DNA of 64,000 nucleotides. It comes from Litorivicinus lipolyticus. GTDB lineage: Bacteria > Pseudomonadota > Gammaproteobacteria > Pseudomonadales > Litorivicinaceae. The translations under genes were made by a program, and so were the position numbers. The stretch spans positions 1-64,000 of the forward strand of contig NZ_CP045871.1 of NCBI RefSeq assembly GCF_009650135.1. Reading direction: 5' to 3'. The notes beneath the pieces are model-generated. The model was not told where the DNA came from. It saw only the letters and a program-made list of their open reading frames with translations, and searched no databases. Positions 54,391-62,519 of the stretch are shown here, one piece after another (the first letter of the stretch is position 1; each line of letters opens with the position of its first letter).

Positions 54391-56298
54391 GTGCTGAACT
54401 TTGGCGCCCAATTCCTAGCACTGTCGCGCAACCAAAAGCGCCTGGTGATGTTACTGGCGGACTTATTGTTTTTGCCGTTGGCGCTGTGGTCGGCGTATGC
54501 ACTGCGTTTTGCCAACCCCTTTGATTGGCAATACCTCACCCCCGCGCTGCCGCTGTTTGCAGTGGTGCCCTTTGCCGGCATTGCGGTGTTCATGAAACTG
54601 GGCCTGTACCGTGCTGTTGTTCGATTCATGGGCACACGGGCGATTTGGTCGGTGCTGTATGGCGCGGTCATCATGTCGCTGGGGCTGTATGCGGCGGCCA
54701 TGTTGATGGGTATTCACCCATTCCCCCGTTCGATACCCATCAACTTTGGATTGTTGCTGCTGGTTTATGTCGGCGGTAGCCGCCTACTAGTGCGGCACTA
54801 TTACCACCATATGGTCGGGCGCTTTGCCGATCGTACGCCGGTCGCCATCTACGGGGCCGGCGGGGCCGGTGTTCAACTGGCATTGGCGCTGGAGCAAGGC
54901 GTTGAATACAGCCCGGTGGTGTTTATTGATGATTCACCGCAGCTGCGACATGCGAATGTCGCCGGTCGCAAGGTATTTGGCCCGGACGCGCTGGGTACGC
55001 TGATCAAGACGAAAGGCATTGAGCAGGTCTTGCTGGCCGTTCCAAATGCGGGCGTGGCCGAGCGCCGGCGCATTTTGCAGCGCCTATCGGATTACCCAGT
55101 CAAGGTTCAGACCATCCCGTCCATGCCCGACATTATTTCGGGACGATCGGTCGATGCGTTGATGGACGTTCAACCGGAAGAGCTATTGAACCGCGAATCC
55201 GTAACGCCAATGCCAGAACTGTATCGGGCTAGCATTACCGGCAAGGTCGTGATGGTGACCGGGGCCGGCGGTTCGATCGGCTCGGAAATATGTCGCCAGG
55301 CAGCCCGTAACGGTGCCAGCCGCTTGATATTGGTCGAGGTCAGTGAGTACGCACTGTACCGGTTGGAGCGGGAACTTAGTGGCGACGGGTTTGGGGAGCT
55401 ATTGGTCCCGCTATTGGGCAACGTGTGCGATGGCGATCGACTCAACGCAATCATGGCGCAATTCAAGGTTCAAACGGTGTATCACGCCGCCGCGTACAAA
55501 CACGTCCCGATTGTTGAGAACAACATCCAAGAGGGCCTGCGTAATAACGCACTGGGCACACGAACGGTGGCGTTGGCGGCCATTGCCAATGACGTCGAAC
55601 GGTTTGTATTGATATCGACGGACAAAGCCGTGCGCCCGACCAACGTTATGGGTGCAACCAAACGGTTGGCCGAATTATTGGTGCAAGACTTGGCCGCGCG
55701 CAGCGAGACCACCCGATTCGGCATGGTCCGGTTCGGCAACGTACTAGGATCATCCGGGTCCGTGGTACCGGTGTTCCAAAAGCAAATTCGCGAGGGCGGT
55801 CCGATTACCGTGACCCATGAAGACATCACCCGCTATTTCATGACGATTCCCGAGGCGGCATCGTTGGTCATTCAGGCCGGGGCAATGGCCCAGGGTGGCG
55901 ATGTGTTTGTGCTGGATATGGGCAAGTCGGTCAAGATTGTTGATTTGGCGCGGCGGATGATTCACTTGGCGGGATTAACGGTGCGCGACGCGGACACGCC
56001 AGACGGGGATGTCGCGATTGATTTTACGGGACTGCGGCCCGGTGAGAAGTTATTCGAAGAGTTGTTAATCGGCGAGAACGTAACCGGAACCGACCACCCC
56101 AAGATCATGCGTGCGAATGAACACAGCCTAACGGCCGTGCAGGTTGAGGCGTTATTGCATACGGCAGAGAAGTTGATGGCCGTTCGGGATAGTGAGGGGC
56201 TTCGAAGCCTGTTGCAGGAATCGGTAGACGGGTTTGTGCCCAATTCACCCAATATGGATTGGGTGGTTGGGGAACCTGTGGGGCGGACGATTCAGTAG
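54391..56298 (+). CDS. wbpM: UDP-sugar 4,6-dehydratase, WbpM/PglF/CapD type
   Basis: A 635-residue membrane enzyme. Four N-terminal membrane helices (about residues 10-120) precede a first Rossmann domain (IYGAGGAGVQLALAL, about 152-166) and the catalytic SDR domain, with MVTGAGGSIGSEICRQ (about 286-301), ISTDKAVRPTNVMGATK and the Met/Lys pair in place of Tyr-x3-Lys, as in WbpM. It converts UDP-GlcNAc to the 4-keto-6-deoxy sugar for O-antigen or glycan synthesis. The start is GTG, with AGGAAA about 12 bp upstream. Confidence 0.92.
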   Translation: MLNFGAQFLALSRNQKRLVMLLADLLFLPLALWSAYALRFANPFDWQYLTPALPLFAVVPFAGIAVFMKLGLYRAVVRFMGTRAIWSVLYGAVIMSLGLYAAAMLMGIHPFPRSIPINFGLLLLVYVGGSRLLVRHYYHHMVGRFADRTPVAIYGAGGAGVQLALALEQGVEYSPVVFIDDSPQLRHANVAGRKVFGPDALGTLIKTKGIEQVLLAVPNAGVAERRRILQRLSDYPVKVQTIPSMPDIISGRSVDALMDVQPEELLNRESVTPMPELYRASITGKVVMVTGAGGSIGSEICRQAARNGASRLILVEVSEYALYRLERELSGDGFGELLVPLLGNVCDGDRLNAIMAQFKVQTVYHAAAYKHVPIVENNIQEGLRNNALGTRTVALAAIANDVERFVLISTDKAVRPTNVMGATKRLAELLVQDLAARSETTRFGMVRFGNVLGSSGSVVPVFQKQIREGGPITVTHEDITRYFMTIPEAASLVIQAGAMAQGGDVFVLDMGKSVKIVDLARRMIHLAGLTVRDADTPDGDVAIDFTGLRPGEKLFEELLIGENVTGTDHPKIMRANEHSLTAVQVEALLHTAEKLMAVRDSEGLRSLLQESVDGFVPNSPNMDWVVGEPVGRTIQ

Positions 56299-56327
56299 GG
56301 TTTGGTCGATCGAACAGGCGCTATAGC

Positions 56328-56879
56328 TTAGCCCGGAACGCGATCACCGCTGCCCTTCCCGGATACCGTCATCAGGATGTATTTGAAGTAATTTCCAACA
56401 CTCATGGTGCGAATCATCGCCGCATCTGTCCGGGCCAACAGCTTTGGCGTCGACATGTCGATTTCGTTGACCTGCGCCAACCCAGTGATGCCCGGACGAA
56501 CCGCATATACGCCTTCGGCCTGGCGGGCTGAGGTTAATTCGTTTTGATTGAAGAGACCGGGACGAGGGCCAACTAGGCTCATCTCGCCCTTCAGTACATT
56601 CCATAGTTGGGGCAGCTCATCGAGTTTGGTTCGCCGGAGGAAATGACCGAACGGTGTAATCGAACGGCTACTGGACAGGTGGGAAGCCACTGACGCTGTG
56701 TTAACGGCCATGGTCCGGAATTTAACCAAGGTGAACGGTTTTTGGTCCCGGCCAACGCGCACTTGCCGAAAAATCGGCGACCCGGTGTCAAAAAGGCCAG
56801 CGAGGTATAAGAGCAATAGAATAGGCGATCCGGCGACCAAGCCCCCGAGCGCCAATAAAAAATCTAATGTGCGTAGCAT
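56328..56879 (-). CDS. initiating sugar-phosphate transferase (PglC/WcaJ-C type)
   Basis: A 183-residue small polyprenyl-phosphate glycose-1-phosphate transferase. The N-terminal re-entrant helix (DFLLALGGLVAGSPILLLLYL) is followed by VGRDQKPFTLVKFRTM (about 43-58), the catalytic Asp-Glu dyad in RRTKLDELPQLWNVLKGEMSL and GPRPGL. It moves a sugar phosphate onto undecaprenyl phosphate to start repeat-unit synthesis. It is convergent with the wbpM-like gene. Its likely operon partners upstream are cut off by IS elements. Confidence 0.9.
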   Translation of the reverse strand: MLRTLDFLLALGGLVAGSPILLLLYLAGLFDTGSPIFRQVRVGRDQKPFTLVKFRTMAVNTASVASHLSSSRSITPFGHFLRRTKLDELPQLWNVLKGEMSLVGPRPGLFNQNELTSARQAEGVYAVRPGITGLAQVNEIDMSTPKLLARTDAAMIRTMSVGNYFKYILMTVSGKGSGDRVPG

Positions 56880-57023
56880 GTCGGTCCTATCGTGGGTGTT
56901 TGGAACTTAAAAGCCATCGTGTTCAAACTCTTTCGCAAACTCGCAGTAGGGCCCCACCAACCCAAAATAGGTATGTAGTCCCCCCATTTCTAACCGGACC
57001 TTTGCCTAAAGCCTAGGCTGCGG

Positions 57024-57077
57024 TTAGCAACCACCTTGGGGGAACTCCGGGATGCCGGACCACGCCGAATCAAGCCA
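57024..57077 (-). pseudogene. left piece of an old IS3-type transposase, split by the younger IS
   Basis: On the minus strand, directly after the IS and its target duplication, the frame continues WLDSAWSGIPEFPQGGC and then stops. Joined to the piece on the far side (58297-58482) the junction reads RTARYE-WLD, the normal family sequence. After WLD the match is lost, so this older element was already truncated before the younger IS landed. Confidence 0.55.
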
Positions 57078-57108
57078 TTCGTGTAATGACCCACCGGTTT
57101 CTGCACAT

Positions 57109-57930
57109 CTAAGCGGCTAATTCGAATGCCTGTTGTGGCGTTTTCATGTTCAAAGCTTGGTGTGGTCTTTGGGTGTTATACCAAGTTACCCATTGCCCGA
57201 TTGTGGTCTGTGCCTCCTCGAAGTTTTTGAAGTTATGGAGCCAAATGCACTGCTCCTTTATGGTCCTGAATAATCGTTCGATCATGCCATTTTGCTGCGG
57301 CGTATGCGGCGTGATGAACTCTTGCTTGATGCCGTAGCTACGGACCGTGACGGTGAACCGGCGAGAGGTGAAAACCAAACCGTTATCGGACCGTAGCGTT
57401 AGTGGCTGAACCGTTCTGGCTAGGCTACCAAAACGATTCACTAACGCATCTTCTAGCGTCGCCTCAGCGGTCTTCGCGTTGCCTCTGCGGCTAAGACGCC
57501 AACCCAGTATTTCGCGTGTGTGGCAGTCAATGACCGCTGACAGCGTCATCCAACGGTCGTGTTGGCCGCACCACACTCGAGTTAAGTCGGTAGCCCAGCG
57601 CTCGTTGGGGCGCTGAGCAACCGACGGCATCGCTTGCGCACGAGGCCGGAAGCCAATTTGACGCTTACGACATTGCCAGCCCTTGATTTGGTTAATACGC
57701 TGGACGGTATTGCGGTTCAGCCCCAGCAGAAAAGCGATCGTCCGATAACCCGCGAACGGCAGCTCATCGATCAGGTCTTTAACCTTCTTTGCAAGCACTG
57801 GGTTGACCCTGGGCGCCGCCTTGGTGGGCTTGTAATACAAGGTTCGGCGTGGAACGCCGAACCACCGCGAAAGCTGACTAAGACTTACTTTATCGCCGTC
57901 ATCCGCCATCTCAGCTTGAACCTGGAACAC
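57109..57930 (-). CDS. IS3-family transposase OrfB (DDE)
   Basis: A 273-residue rve-type integrase. HTH_21-like N-terminus (LSQLSRWFGVPRRTLYYKP), then the catalytic core with Asp in WATDLTRVW (about residue 115), Asp in LRSDNGLVFTSRRF (about 178) and Glu in QQNGMIERLFRTIKEQ (about 215). GTG start overlaps the orfA stop (TAGTG), so reinitiation or frameshifting links the two. Confidence 0.9.
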   Translation of the reverse strand: MFQVQAEMADDGDKVSLSQLSRWFGVPRRTLYYKPTKAAPRVNPVLAKKVKDLIDELPFAGYRTIAFLLGLNRNTVQRINQIKGWQCRKRQIGFRPRAQAMPSVAQRPNERWATDLTRVWCGQHDRWMTLSAVIDCHTREILGWRLSRRGNAKTAEATLEDALVNRFGSLARTVQPLTLRSDNGLVFTSRRFTVTVRSYGIKQEFITPHTPQQNGMIERLFRTIKEQCIWLHNFKNFEEAQTTIGQWVTWYNTQRPHQALNMKTPQQAFELAA

Positions 57931-58238
57931 TAGTCCTCGTCCTGGCCGAGATAGCGACTGAGCTTTTTTCTGGCTTTCAACTCCAGCATGGCTTCGCCAT
58001 ACGCCGAAGTGAGTTCGTCGATCTTCTTCTCGTACATTTCGGCGACATCGCGTGGATTGGCTCGCAGGGCGTTCTCCATCCCAGCTTCCGCCTCATCGAC
58101 CCACTGCTGGACTTCTGATGGCTTAAGATCATGAGCCCTGGCCGCCTCAGAAACGGTCGTTTGGCCGCGGATCAGTTCTTTAACGAGCGCTGCTTTACGC
58201 TTGGCTGTCCACCGTTTGATTTCGTTGTTGTCTGTCAT
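57930..58238 (-). CDS. IS3-family transposase OrfA
   Basis: A 102-residue DNA-binding subunit. Helix-turn-helix about residues 8-50 (RWTAKRKAALVKELIRGQTT, then VSEAARAHDLKPSEVQQWV) and a C-terminal helical region for multimerisation. I start at MTDNNEIKRW after AGGGAAC. An in-frame ATG lies 8 codons earlier. Confidence 0.85.
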   Translation of the reverse strand: MTDNNEIKRWTAKRKAALVKELIRGQTTVSEAARAHDLKPSEVQQWVDEAEAGMENALRANPRDVAEMYEKKIDELTSAYGEAMLELKARKKLSRYLGQDED

Positions 58239-58296
58239 AGCGTTGTTCCCTGTTAGGGCCACTATACGCTGTGCAGGAATTCAGTAGGTCATTACA

Positions 58297-58482
58297 TTCG
58301 TACCTGGCCGTTCGGTTAAATCGTTCGACGTAGGCATTTTGCGTCGGCTTACCTGGCTGGATGTATAGCATCGTGATTTGATGCTCGTTTGCCCAGTTGA
58401 TAAGCGACCCAGATAAGAGTTCAAAACCATTGTAACAGCGAATTGCCGCTGGCTTGCCACGCCATTCGATGACCGTCAGGTC
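58297..58482 (-). pseudogene. right piece of an old IS3-type transposase OrfB
   Basis: The frame reads DLTVIEWRGKPAAIRCYNG, then FELLSGSLINWANEHQITML and QPGKPTQNAYVERFNRTARYE, a clear match to the IS3 OrfB core. The catalytic Asp of the usual RCDNG is Tyr here, and a stop lies just upstream (58483-58485). It is a dead fragment, cut at its other end by the younger IS. Confidence 0.75.
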
Positions 58483-58548
58483 TCAGAGGCGCACATTGCA
58501 GGCCCTAGCGCGGACGAGGTGTTCGGCAGCTCTCCTGCAAATTCCGCA

Positions 58549-58566
58549 TGTACAGCTTCTTGTACA
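58549..58566 (+). promoter_or_regulatory. double TGTACA operator of yefM-yoeB
   Basis: TGTACA occurs at 58549-58554 and 58561-58566, with centres 12 bp apart. This is the core motif and spacing known for the long and short palindromes bound by the YefM-YoeB complex in E. coli. It lies 55 bp upstream of yefM. A further GTACAT at 58603 overlaps the leader. Confidence 0.75.
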
Positions 58567-58620
58567 AGTGAGCGGTTAAAGACTAGACTTGCACCATTCA
58601 CCGTACATGTGGAGAGTCGA

Positions 58621-58875
58621 ATGAGAATCGTATCTTTTACTGAAGCTAGAAATAGTCTAAAGGCTGTTCTGGACGGTGTAGTTAATGATGCTGATACAAC
58701 AGTTATTACCCGTCGCGATTCTGAAGATGCTGTGGTGATGTCTTTAGACTACTACAACAGCCTCATGGAGACCGTTCATTTACTTCGTTCGCCGAAAAAC
58801 GCTGAGCATTTAAACCGCTCCATCGCACAGTATCGTTCTGGCAAAACAACCGAACGACAGTTAGTCGGTGATTAG
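58621..58875 (+). CDS. yefM: antitoxin YefM
   Basis: An 84-residue Phd/YefM antitoxin. The N-terminal DNA-binding fold is MRIVSFTEARNSLKAVLDGV, followed by VITRRDSEDAVVMSLDYYNSLMET. The C-terminal toxin-binding tail (LRSPKNAEHLNRSIAQYRSG) is typical. Start at ATG 58621 after GGAGAG. It overlaps yoeB by 8 bp. The pair lies between two dead IS3 fragments and may have been carried in with them. Confidence 0.92.
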   Translation: MRIVSFTEARNSLKAVLDGVVNDADTTVITRRDSEDAVVMSLDYYNSLMETVHLLRSPKNAEHLNRSIAQYRSGKTTERQLVGD

Positions 58876-59137
58876 TCGTCAACGATTACTATCGTGGACT
58901 GATGACGCTTGGGATGACTACCTGTATTGGCAAACTCAAGATAGGAAAACGCTCAAGCGCATCAATAAACTCGTCAACGATGTTAAACGTTCACCATTCG
59001 AAGGCCTTGGTAAACCAGAACCGCTAAAAGAGAACCTGGCGGGCTTTTGGTCCCGCCGGATTGATGATACCAACAGGCTTGTTTACGCAGTAGATGACAC
59101 CGCGTTAACGATAATTTCGTGTCGTTACCACTACTAA
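58868..59137 (+). CDS. yoeB: mRNA interferase toxin YoeB
   Basis: An 89-residue RelE-superfamily toxin that cleaves mRNA in the ribosomal A site. It is strongly similar to E. coli YoeB through WDDYLYWQ, PFEGLGKPEPLKENLAGFWSRRI and the C-terminal CRYHY. The catalytic Glu (PFEG), Arg (SRRI) and His (RYHY) are all kept, so it should be active. The start is GTG inside the yefM end. It has 5 more N-terminal residues than E. coli YoeB. Confidence 0.92.
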   Translation: MISRQRLLSWTDDAWDDYLYWQTQDRKTLKRINKLVNDVKRSPFEGLGKPEPLKENLAGFWSRRIDDTNRLVYAVDDTALTIISCRYHY

Positions 59138-59194
59138 AATTAAGTTCAGCAAACTGGCGTCCAAAGGGCTGCAATTGGGCCATCCTCAGTTACC

Positions 59195-59494
59195 GTGGCG
59201 AAGTGTAGTCGTTCACTGAATTCGCACCAAGATAGCCAATATGCCTCCCCCCAGTTTCGGCGAATGTTATGGCGGCACCGAACGCTTCAAATTATGAACC
59301 CGCGCTGCAACTGCTGGGATAACGCACCGGTGGAGCGGCGGTTCCGCAGCCTGAAAACCGAGTGGATACCGCCGCTGGGGTATAAAAATATCGAGGTCGC
59401 CCGTCAGGACATCAACAATTATCGGTTCGGCTACCACAACTGGAAACGGCCACACACGGCCAACTATGGGAGAGCACCTGCGTTGGCCGAATAA
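59195..59494 (+). pseudogene. C-terminal fragment of an IS3-family transposase
   Basis: The frame reads HQDSQYASPQFRRMLWRH, then NCWDNAPVERRFRSLKTEW, then the end of an IS3 OrfB. The usual HSDxGSQY site is degraded (SHQDSQY), and there is no upstream half. The catalytic Glu (APVERRF) is still there. After the stop, 59503-59533 reads like a typical IS3 end (complement begins TGTAGCGGTCAAC), so this is the right end of a deleted element. Confidence 0.7.
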
Positions 59495-59550
59495 AAACCT
59501 AAAATGGTGTCCGGATTTTGTTGACCGCTACACCTGAGTTCTTTCCAACC

Positions 59551-59574
59551 AAAAGTCGATAAGTGCCCTTATCG
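59551..59574 (-). terminator. hairpin at the end of the polysaccharide operon
   Basis: On the minus strand a 7-bp stem CGATAAG/CTTATCG with loop GGCA covers the epimerase stop codon and is followed by ACTTTT. It is a plausible but weak intrinsic terminator. Confidence 0.45.
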
Positions 59575-60525
59575 AGTGGACGGATCCGAAGGTTCGAAAC
59601 AACGACGCAACCCCTCTTCGACGCTGATGGGCGGTTCCCATCCCAGTAGGTTTCGAGCTTTAGAGATGTCGACTTGTAAGTTTCCGAGCAGACGATTTGC
59701 CATGTCTTGTTTACCGACTAGCTTTGCGCTCATTTTAATCCATGAGGCAGGAACGGGAATTAAGCGGGACGGGACGCCAGCGGCCTTGGCGACGCCTTTT
59801 AGGAGTTGCGTTGTAGAAAGGTCTTGTCCGTCGCCGACTAGAAAGGTTTGATTGGCTGCGGCTGGATAGTCGATACAGGTGGTGATGAGGTCGACGAGGT
59901 TGTCTAGGGCGACGAGGGATCGTTGGTTGTGGATAGCGCCGAGGGGTAATGGTAAGCCGGATTTGACTAACTTGATCATCGACGCAAAGTTGCCTTTGAC
60001 ACCGGCACCGTAAACAAGCGGCGGCCGAATAATCACAACTTCCATATTAGTTTCGGCAGCCAACTGCTGCAGGCCTTGTTCGGCCTCCGATTTAGATATG
60101 CCGTAGGGGTCCTCCGGCGCCGGCTTGTCTTCCGAAGTGAACGGTGTTTCCGTTGCCGTCTGCTCGCCGTTTACCTTGATAGAGCTGATAAAGATAAACC
60201 GTTTCACGCCCGCTACCGCTGACTGCCGCGCAAGGTTGAGTGTGCCGTCTACATTTACGCGGCGGTATTCAGTAAGAGGGTCCAGCGCTTCCTCTTTCAT
60301 GATGTGGGCACGGGCCGCGGCGTGGATGACAACTTGTTGATTGGTAAGGGCCAAAGACCAATCTGTATTAGCATCAATGCTTCTCACTTCCGCGATATGC
60401 GCTGCAGTTAGATCAACCGGTCTTCGAACTAAAGCAGTGAGATTCACTTCCGGTTTGGCGTTTAACGTAGCTAGCAGTCGCTTACCCAGAAAACCGGTCG
60501 CACCGGTCATAGCAATATTCATCAC
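59569..60525 (-). CDS. NAD-dependent nucleotide-sugar epimerase/reductase (WbpV-like)
   Basis: A 318-residue extended SDR. The nucleotide site is MTGATGFLGKRLL (about residues 6-18), the catalytic Ser is in FISSIKVNG (about 112-121) and Tyr-x3-Lys in DPYGISKSEAEQ (about 139-150). It resembles WbpV and other C4-reductases/epimerases acting on UDP-N-acetyl-6-deoxyhexoses, so it would use the product of the WbpM-type dehydratase. It overlaps the glycosyltransferase by 4 bp and is the last gene of the operon. Confidence 0.85.
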   Translation of the reverse strand: MMNIAMTGATGFLGKRLLATLNAKPEVNLTALVRRPVDLTAAHIAEVRSIDANTDWSLALTNQQVVIHAAARAHIMKEEALDPLTEYRRVNVDGTLNLARQSAVAGVKRFIFISSIKVNGEQTATETPFTSEDKPAPEDPYGISKSEAEQGLQQLAAETNMEVVIIRPPLVYGAGVKGNFASMIKLVKSGLPLPLGAIHNQRSLVALDNLVDLITTCIDYPAAANQTFLVGDGQDLSTTQLLKGVAKAAGVPSRLIPVPASWIKMSAKLVGKQDMANRLLGNLQVDISKARNLLGWEPPISVEEGLRRCFEPSDPSTR

Positions 60526-61703
60526 GCCTTCGGGACTATAGTTCGTAGTATGTCGGTAACCATATTTTGCATGATGCTTTCCCTCGAAAATATCTGACTA
60601 AATTCAGCGCGCGGCTGAGTTTGTAACTCCAACGTCTCAAACGTTTCGATAGCCCGCTGAACATCACAGGGTGGGAACACGGCAGCATTCGTAACATGCT
60701 CATGCAAAAATTCGGCAGCAAAGCCTGAGACACCAGCCCAGATCGGCTTACCAACTGCAGCATACTCAAAAATTTTCGACGGCAAGACTTTGAGAAACGC
60801 ATCGTAATCGTTCAAATGCAAGAAAAGGACATCAGCCTGTCGGTAAATTTCGATCAGCGCGCTTCTATTTACAGGAGCAAGTAATTCGACGTTTGTCACT
60901 TGCTGTGCCCGCAACGCGGCTTCGAGCTGGGATTTACGGCCACCATCGCCCAGCAGTTTGAACTTCAACCTACCATCAAAATGCTTCGCCAAAAAAGGAA
61001 TGATGGAGTGTAGACCCTGCCCTTCACCAAAATTGCCAGCGTACACGACCTCCGGCAGGTCAGCTTTAGCATTACCGGCAACATCAGAAAGTACCGCAAT
61101 GAACTCCTGATCAATACCATTGGTGAAAAAGCTAAAGTGTTTACCAGGGTAGCGAGACTCGAAATACTGCCGGAAACCACCTGATACTAGATTTACCTTT
61201 TGTGCACGTCGAACCGCCCACTTTTCGAGAACCGAAAACAGCGGCTTTAACGCCCACACAGCCTTACTTGAAAGGACATCTTTTATCGTATCTACAAAAA
61301 TATCCCGAATATCAAGATATAGAGGTACCCGCTTCTTTCGCGCAATGTAAGCACCTAGTACCGCTGTCATCAAACGTGAGGAACTAGCATACACAAGGTC
61401 ATATTCTCGTGACTTTGTTAGTCTTACCGCTTCACGCGCGAAAGCAATAAAGGCCCGGGACTGATCGAACATTCCACTTTTATGCCCCGGCAAAGCTATA
61501 CGCTGAACTGTAACAATGTCGAGCTCCTCATTCTGAGGCGCATCAATGTTGAAGCTCGCATAACGTGAAGGCCGTGTAGTGATTACATCAATCTGGCTAC
61601 CGGAGGGGAGTTGGTCTGTTAACGCCGCAACCAGAGCCGTGTTGCGGAAAGAGCCGGCAGACAAATCCGGCGCGTAGTAAAAACTTAAAAACAGGATTCT
61701 CAA
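60522..61703 (-). CDS. glycosyltransferase family 4 (WbuB-like)
   Basis: A 393-residue GT-B enzyme. I take the TTG at 61703, which gives LRILFLSFYYAPDLSAGSFRN, the usual start of WbuB-type transferases, and overlaps the preceding stop (TTGA). GGAG lies 8 bp upstream. The C-terminal half has VYAGNFGEGQGL and the EX7E-like SKIFEYAAVGKPIWAG. It probably adds an N-acetyl-fucosamine-type residue to an O-antigen repeat. Base composition is lower in GC than the core genes, a sign of transfer. Confidence 0.88.
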   Translation of the reverse strand: MRILFLSFYYAPDLSAGSFRNTALVAALTDQLPSGSQIDVITTRPSRYASFNIDAPQNEELDIVTVQRIALPGHKSGMFDQSRAFIAFAREAVRLTKSREYDLVYASSSRLMTAVLGAYIARKKRVPLYLDIRDIFVDTIKDVLSSKAVWALKPLFSVLEKWAVRRAQKVNLVSGGFRQYFESRYPGKHFSFFTNGIDQEFIAVLSDVAGNAKADLPEVVYAGNFGEGQGLHSIIPFLAKHFDGRLKFKLLGDGGRKSQLEAALRAQQVTNVELLAPVNRSALIEIYRQADVLFLHLNDYDAFLKVLPSKIFEYAAVGKPIWAGVSGFAAEFLHEHVTNAAVFPPCDVQRAIETFETLELQTQPRAEFSQIFSRESIMQNMVTDILRTIVPKA

Positions 61704-62519
61704 CCAGAACTCCATTCAATATGAGTTTCAAGCGTGTATCCAGAAAGCTTAAGTGCCAGTTTGGTGTTAGATACCGACTGTCCAAAACCCGGATGCCAAG
61801 TGCTATCGCGAACCTCTACTACAGCGCCAGTTATGTTCAGACGGACTACCTGACCTTGGGGCAGGGTTACTTCGAAACTTGTATCGTTGACCGGTACCAA
61901 TTGAATGTCCGGATGGAAGTGCCAATAGGCAACGGCATTCGAATACCTTCCCTCAAGCTCATCCGAAATTATAAGGCTCGTAGGCTCAGCCAACCAACGC
62001 CGATGGTGTGTCACCTTGCCAGTTAGTCTCCGGTACCTGCAAAGCAAGCGACTCAACCCATTCAAGCTTTACTTCCTTCGGCTCGAGTCGACTCAGCCAC
62101 TTTACCCAATTAACAACCCTAAGAGAGATACAGTAAGGCTCCCAGCCGTTGCCCTGCAAAGGTCGATTAGCTGCTATCCACCTATCAACCAGTTCGCAGC
62201 ACAATACGGAACGCTCATTTGCACCTATGGCATTGAGATCCTCTTGATAATGCAGGTTGTACAGCCACAGCTTGGGGAACTCTTCTAAATTCCAATCACC
62301 GCCTAGCAATGCCGTCTCACCTAAAAAGGTAAAAGTTCGTCCATCGAAGGTAGATGGCTGTGCAAACATCAGCCCAGGCCAAGCAACAAGAGAACCACGG
62401 AGCTCTGGACTACTATGAATCGACAGCTTCGGTTTACGACAACGGTAAAACAGCCTGTAAGCTACTTGCCTAAACTTGAGGTAGCGTAGCGTGCGTACTA
62501 ACCGATAGAACCTTCTCAT
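61700..62519 (-). pseudogene. heparinase II/III-like protein with a large internal deletion
   Basis: Two frames hold the two ends of one gene. Positions 61986-62519 encode the N-terminal part (MRRFYRLVRTLRYLKFRQVAYRLFYR, FTFLGETALLGGDWN, LWLYNLHYQEDLN). Positions 61700-62065 encode the C-terminal beta domain (HRRWLAEPTSLIISDELEGR, then YWHFHPDIQL, DSTWHPGFGQ). The roughly 300-residue middle with the catalytic lyase core is missing, and the two ends are out of frame near 62000-62040. Such genes sit in many O-antigen loci between an oxidoreductase and a WbuB-type transferase, as here. Confidence 0.7.

Larger units (their letters stand above)
57082..58296 (-). mobile_element. intact IS3-family insertion sequence
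   Basis: A 1215-bp element. The terminal inverted repeats begin TGTAATGACC at both ends and match over about 26 bases with one indel, up to TGCACA. A 4-bp target duplication TTCG flanks it (57078-57081 and 58297-58300). It holds orfA and orfB with all DDE residues. The intact ends, duplication and open frames point to a recent insertion. Confidence 0.9.
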
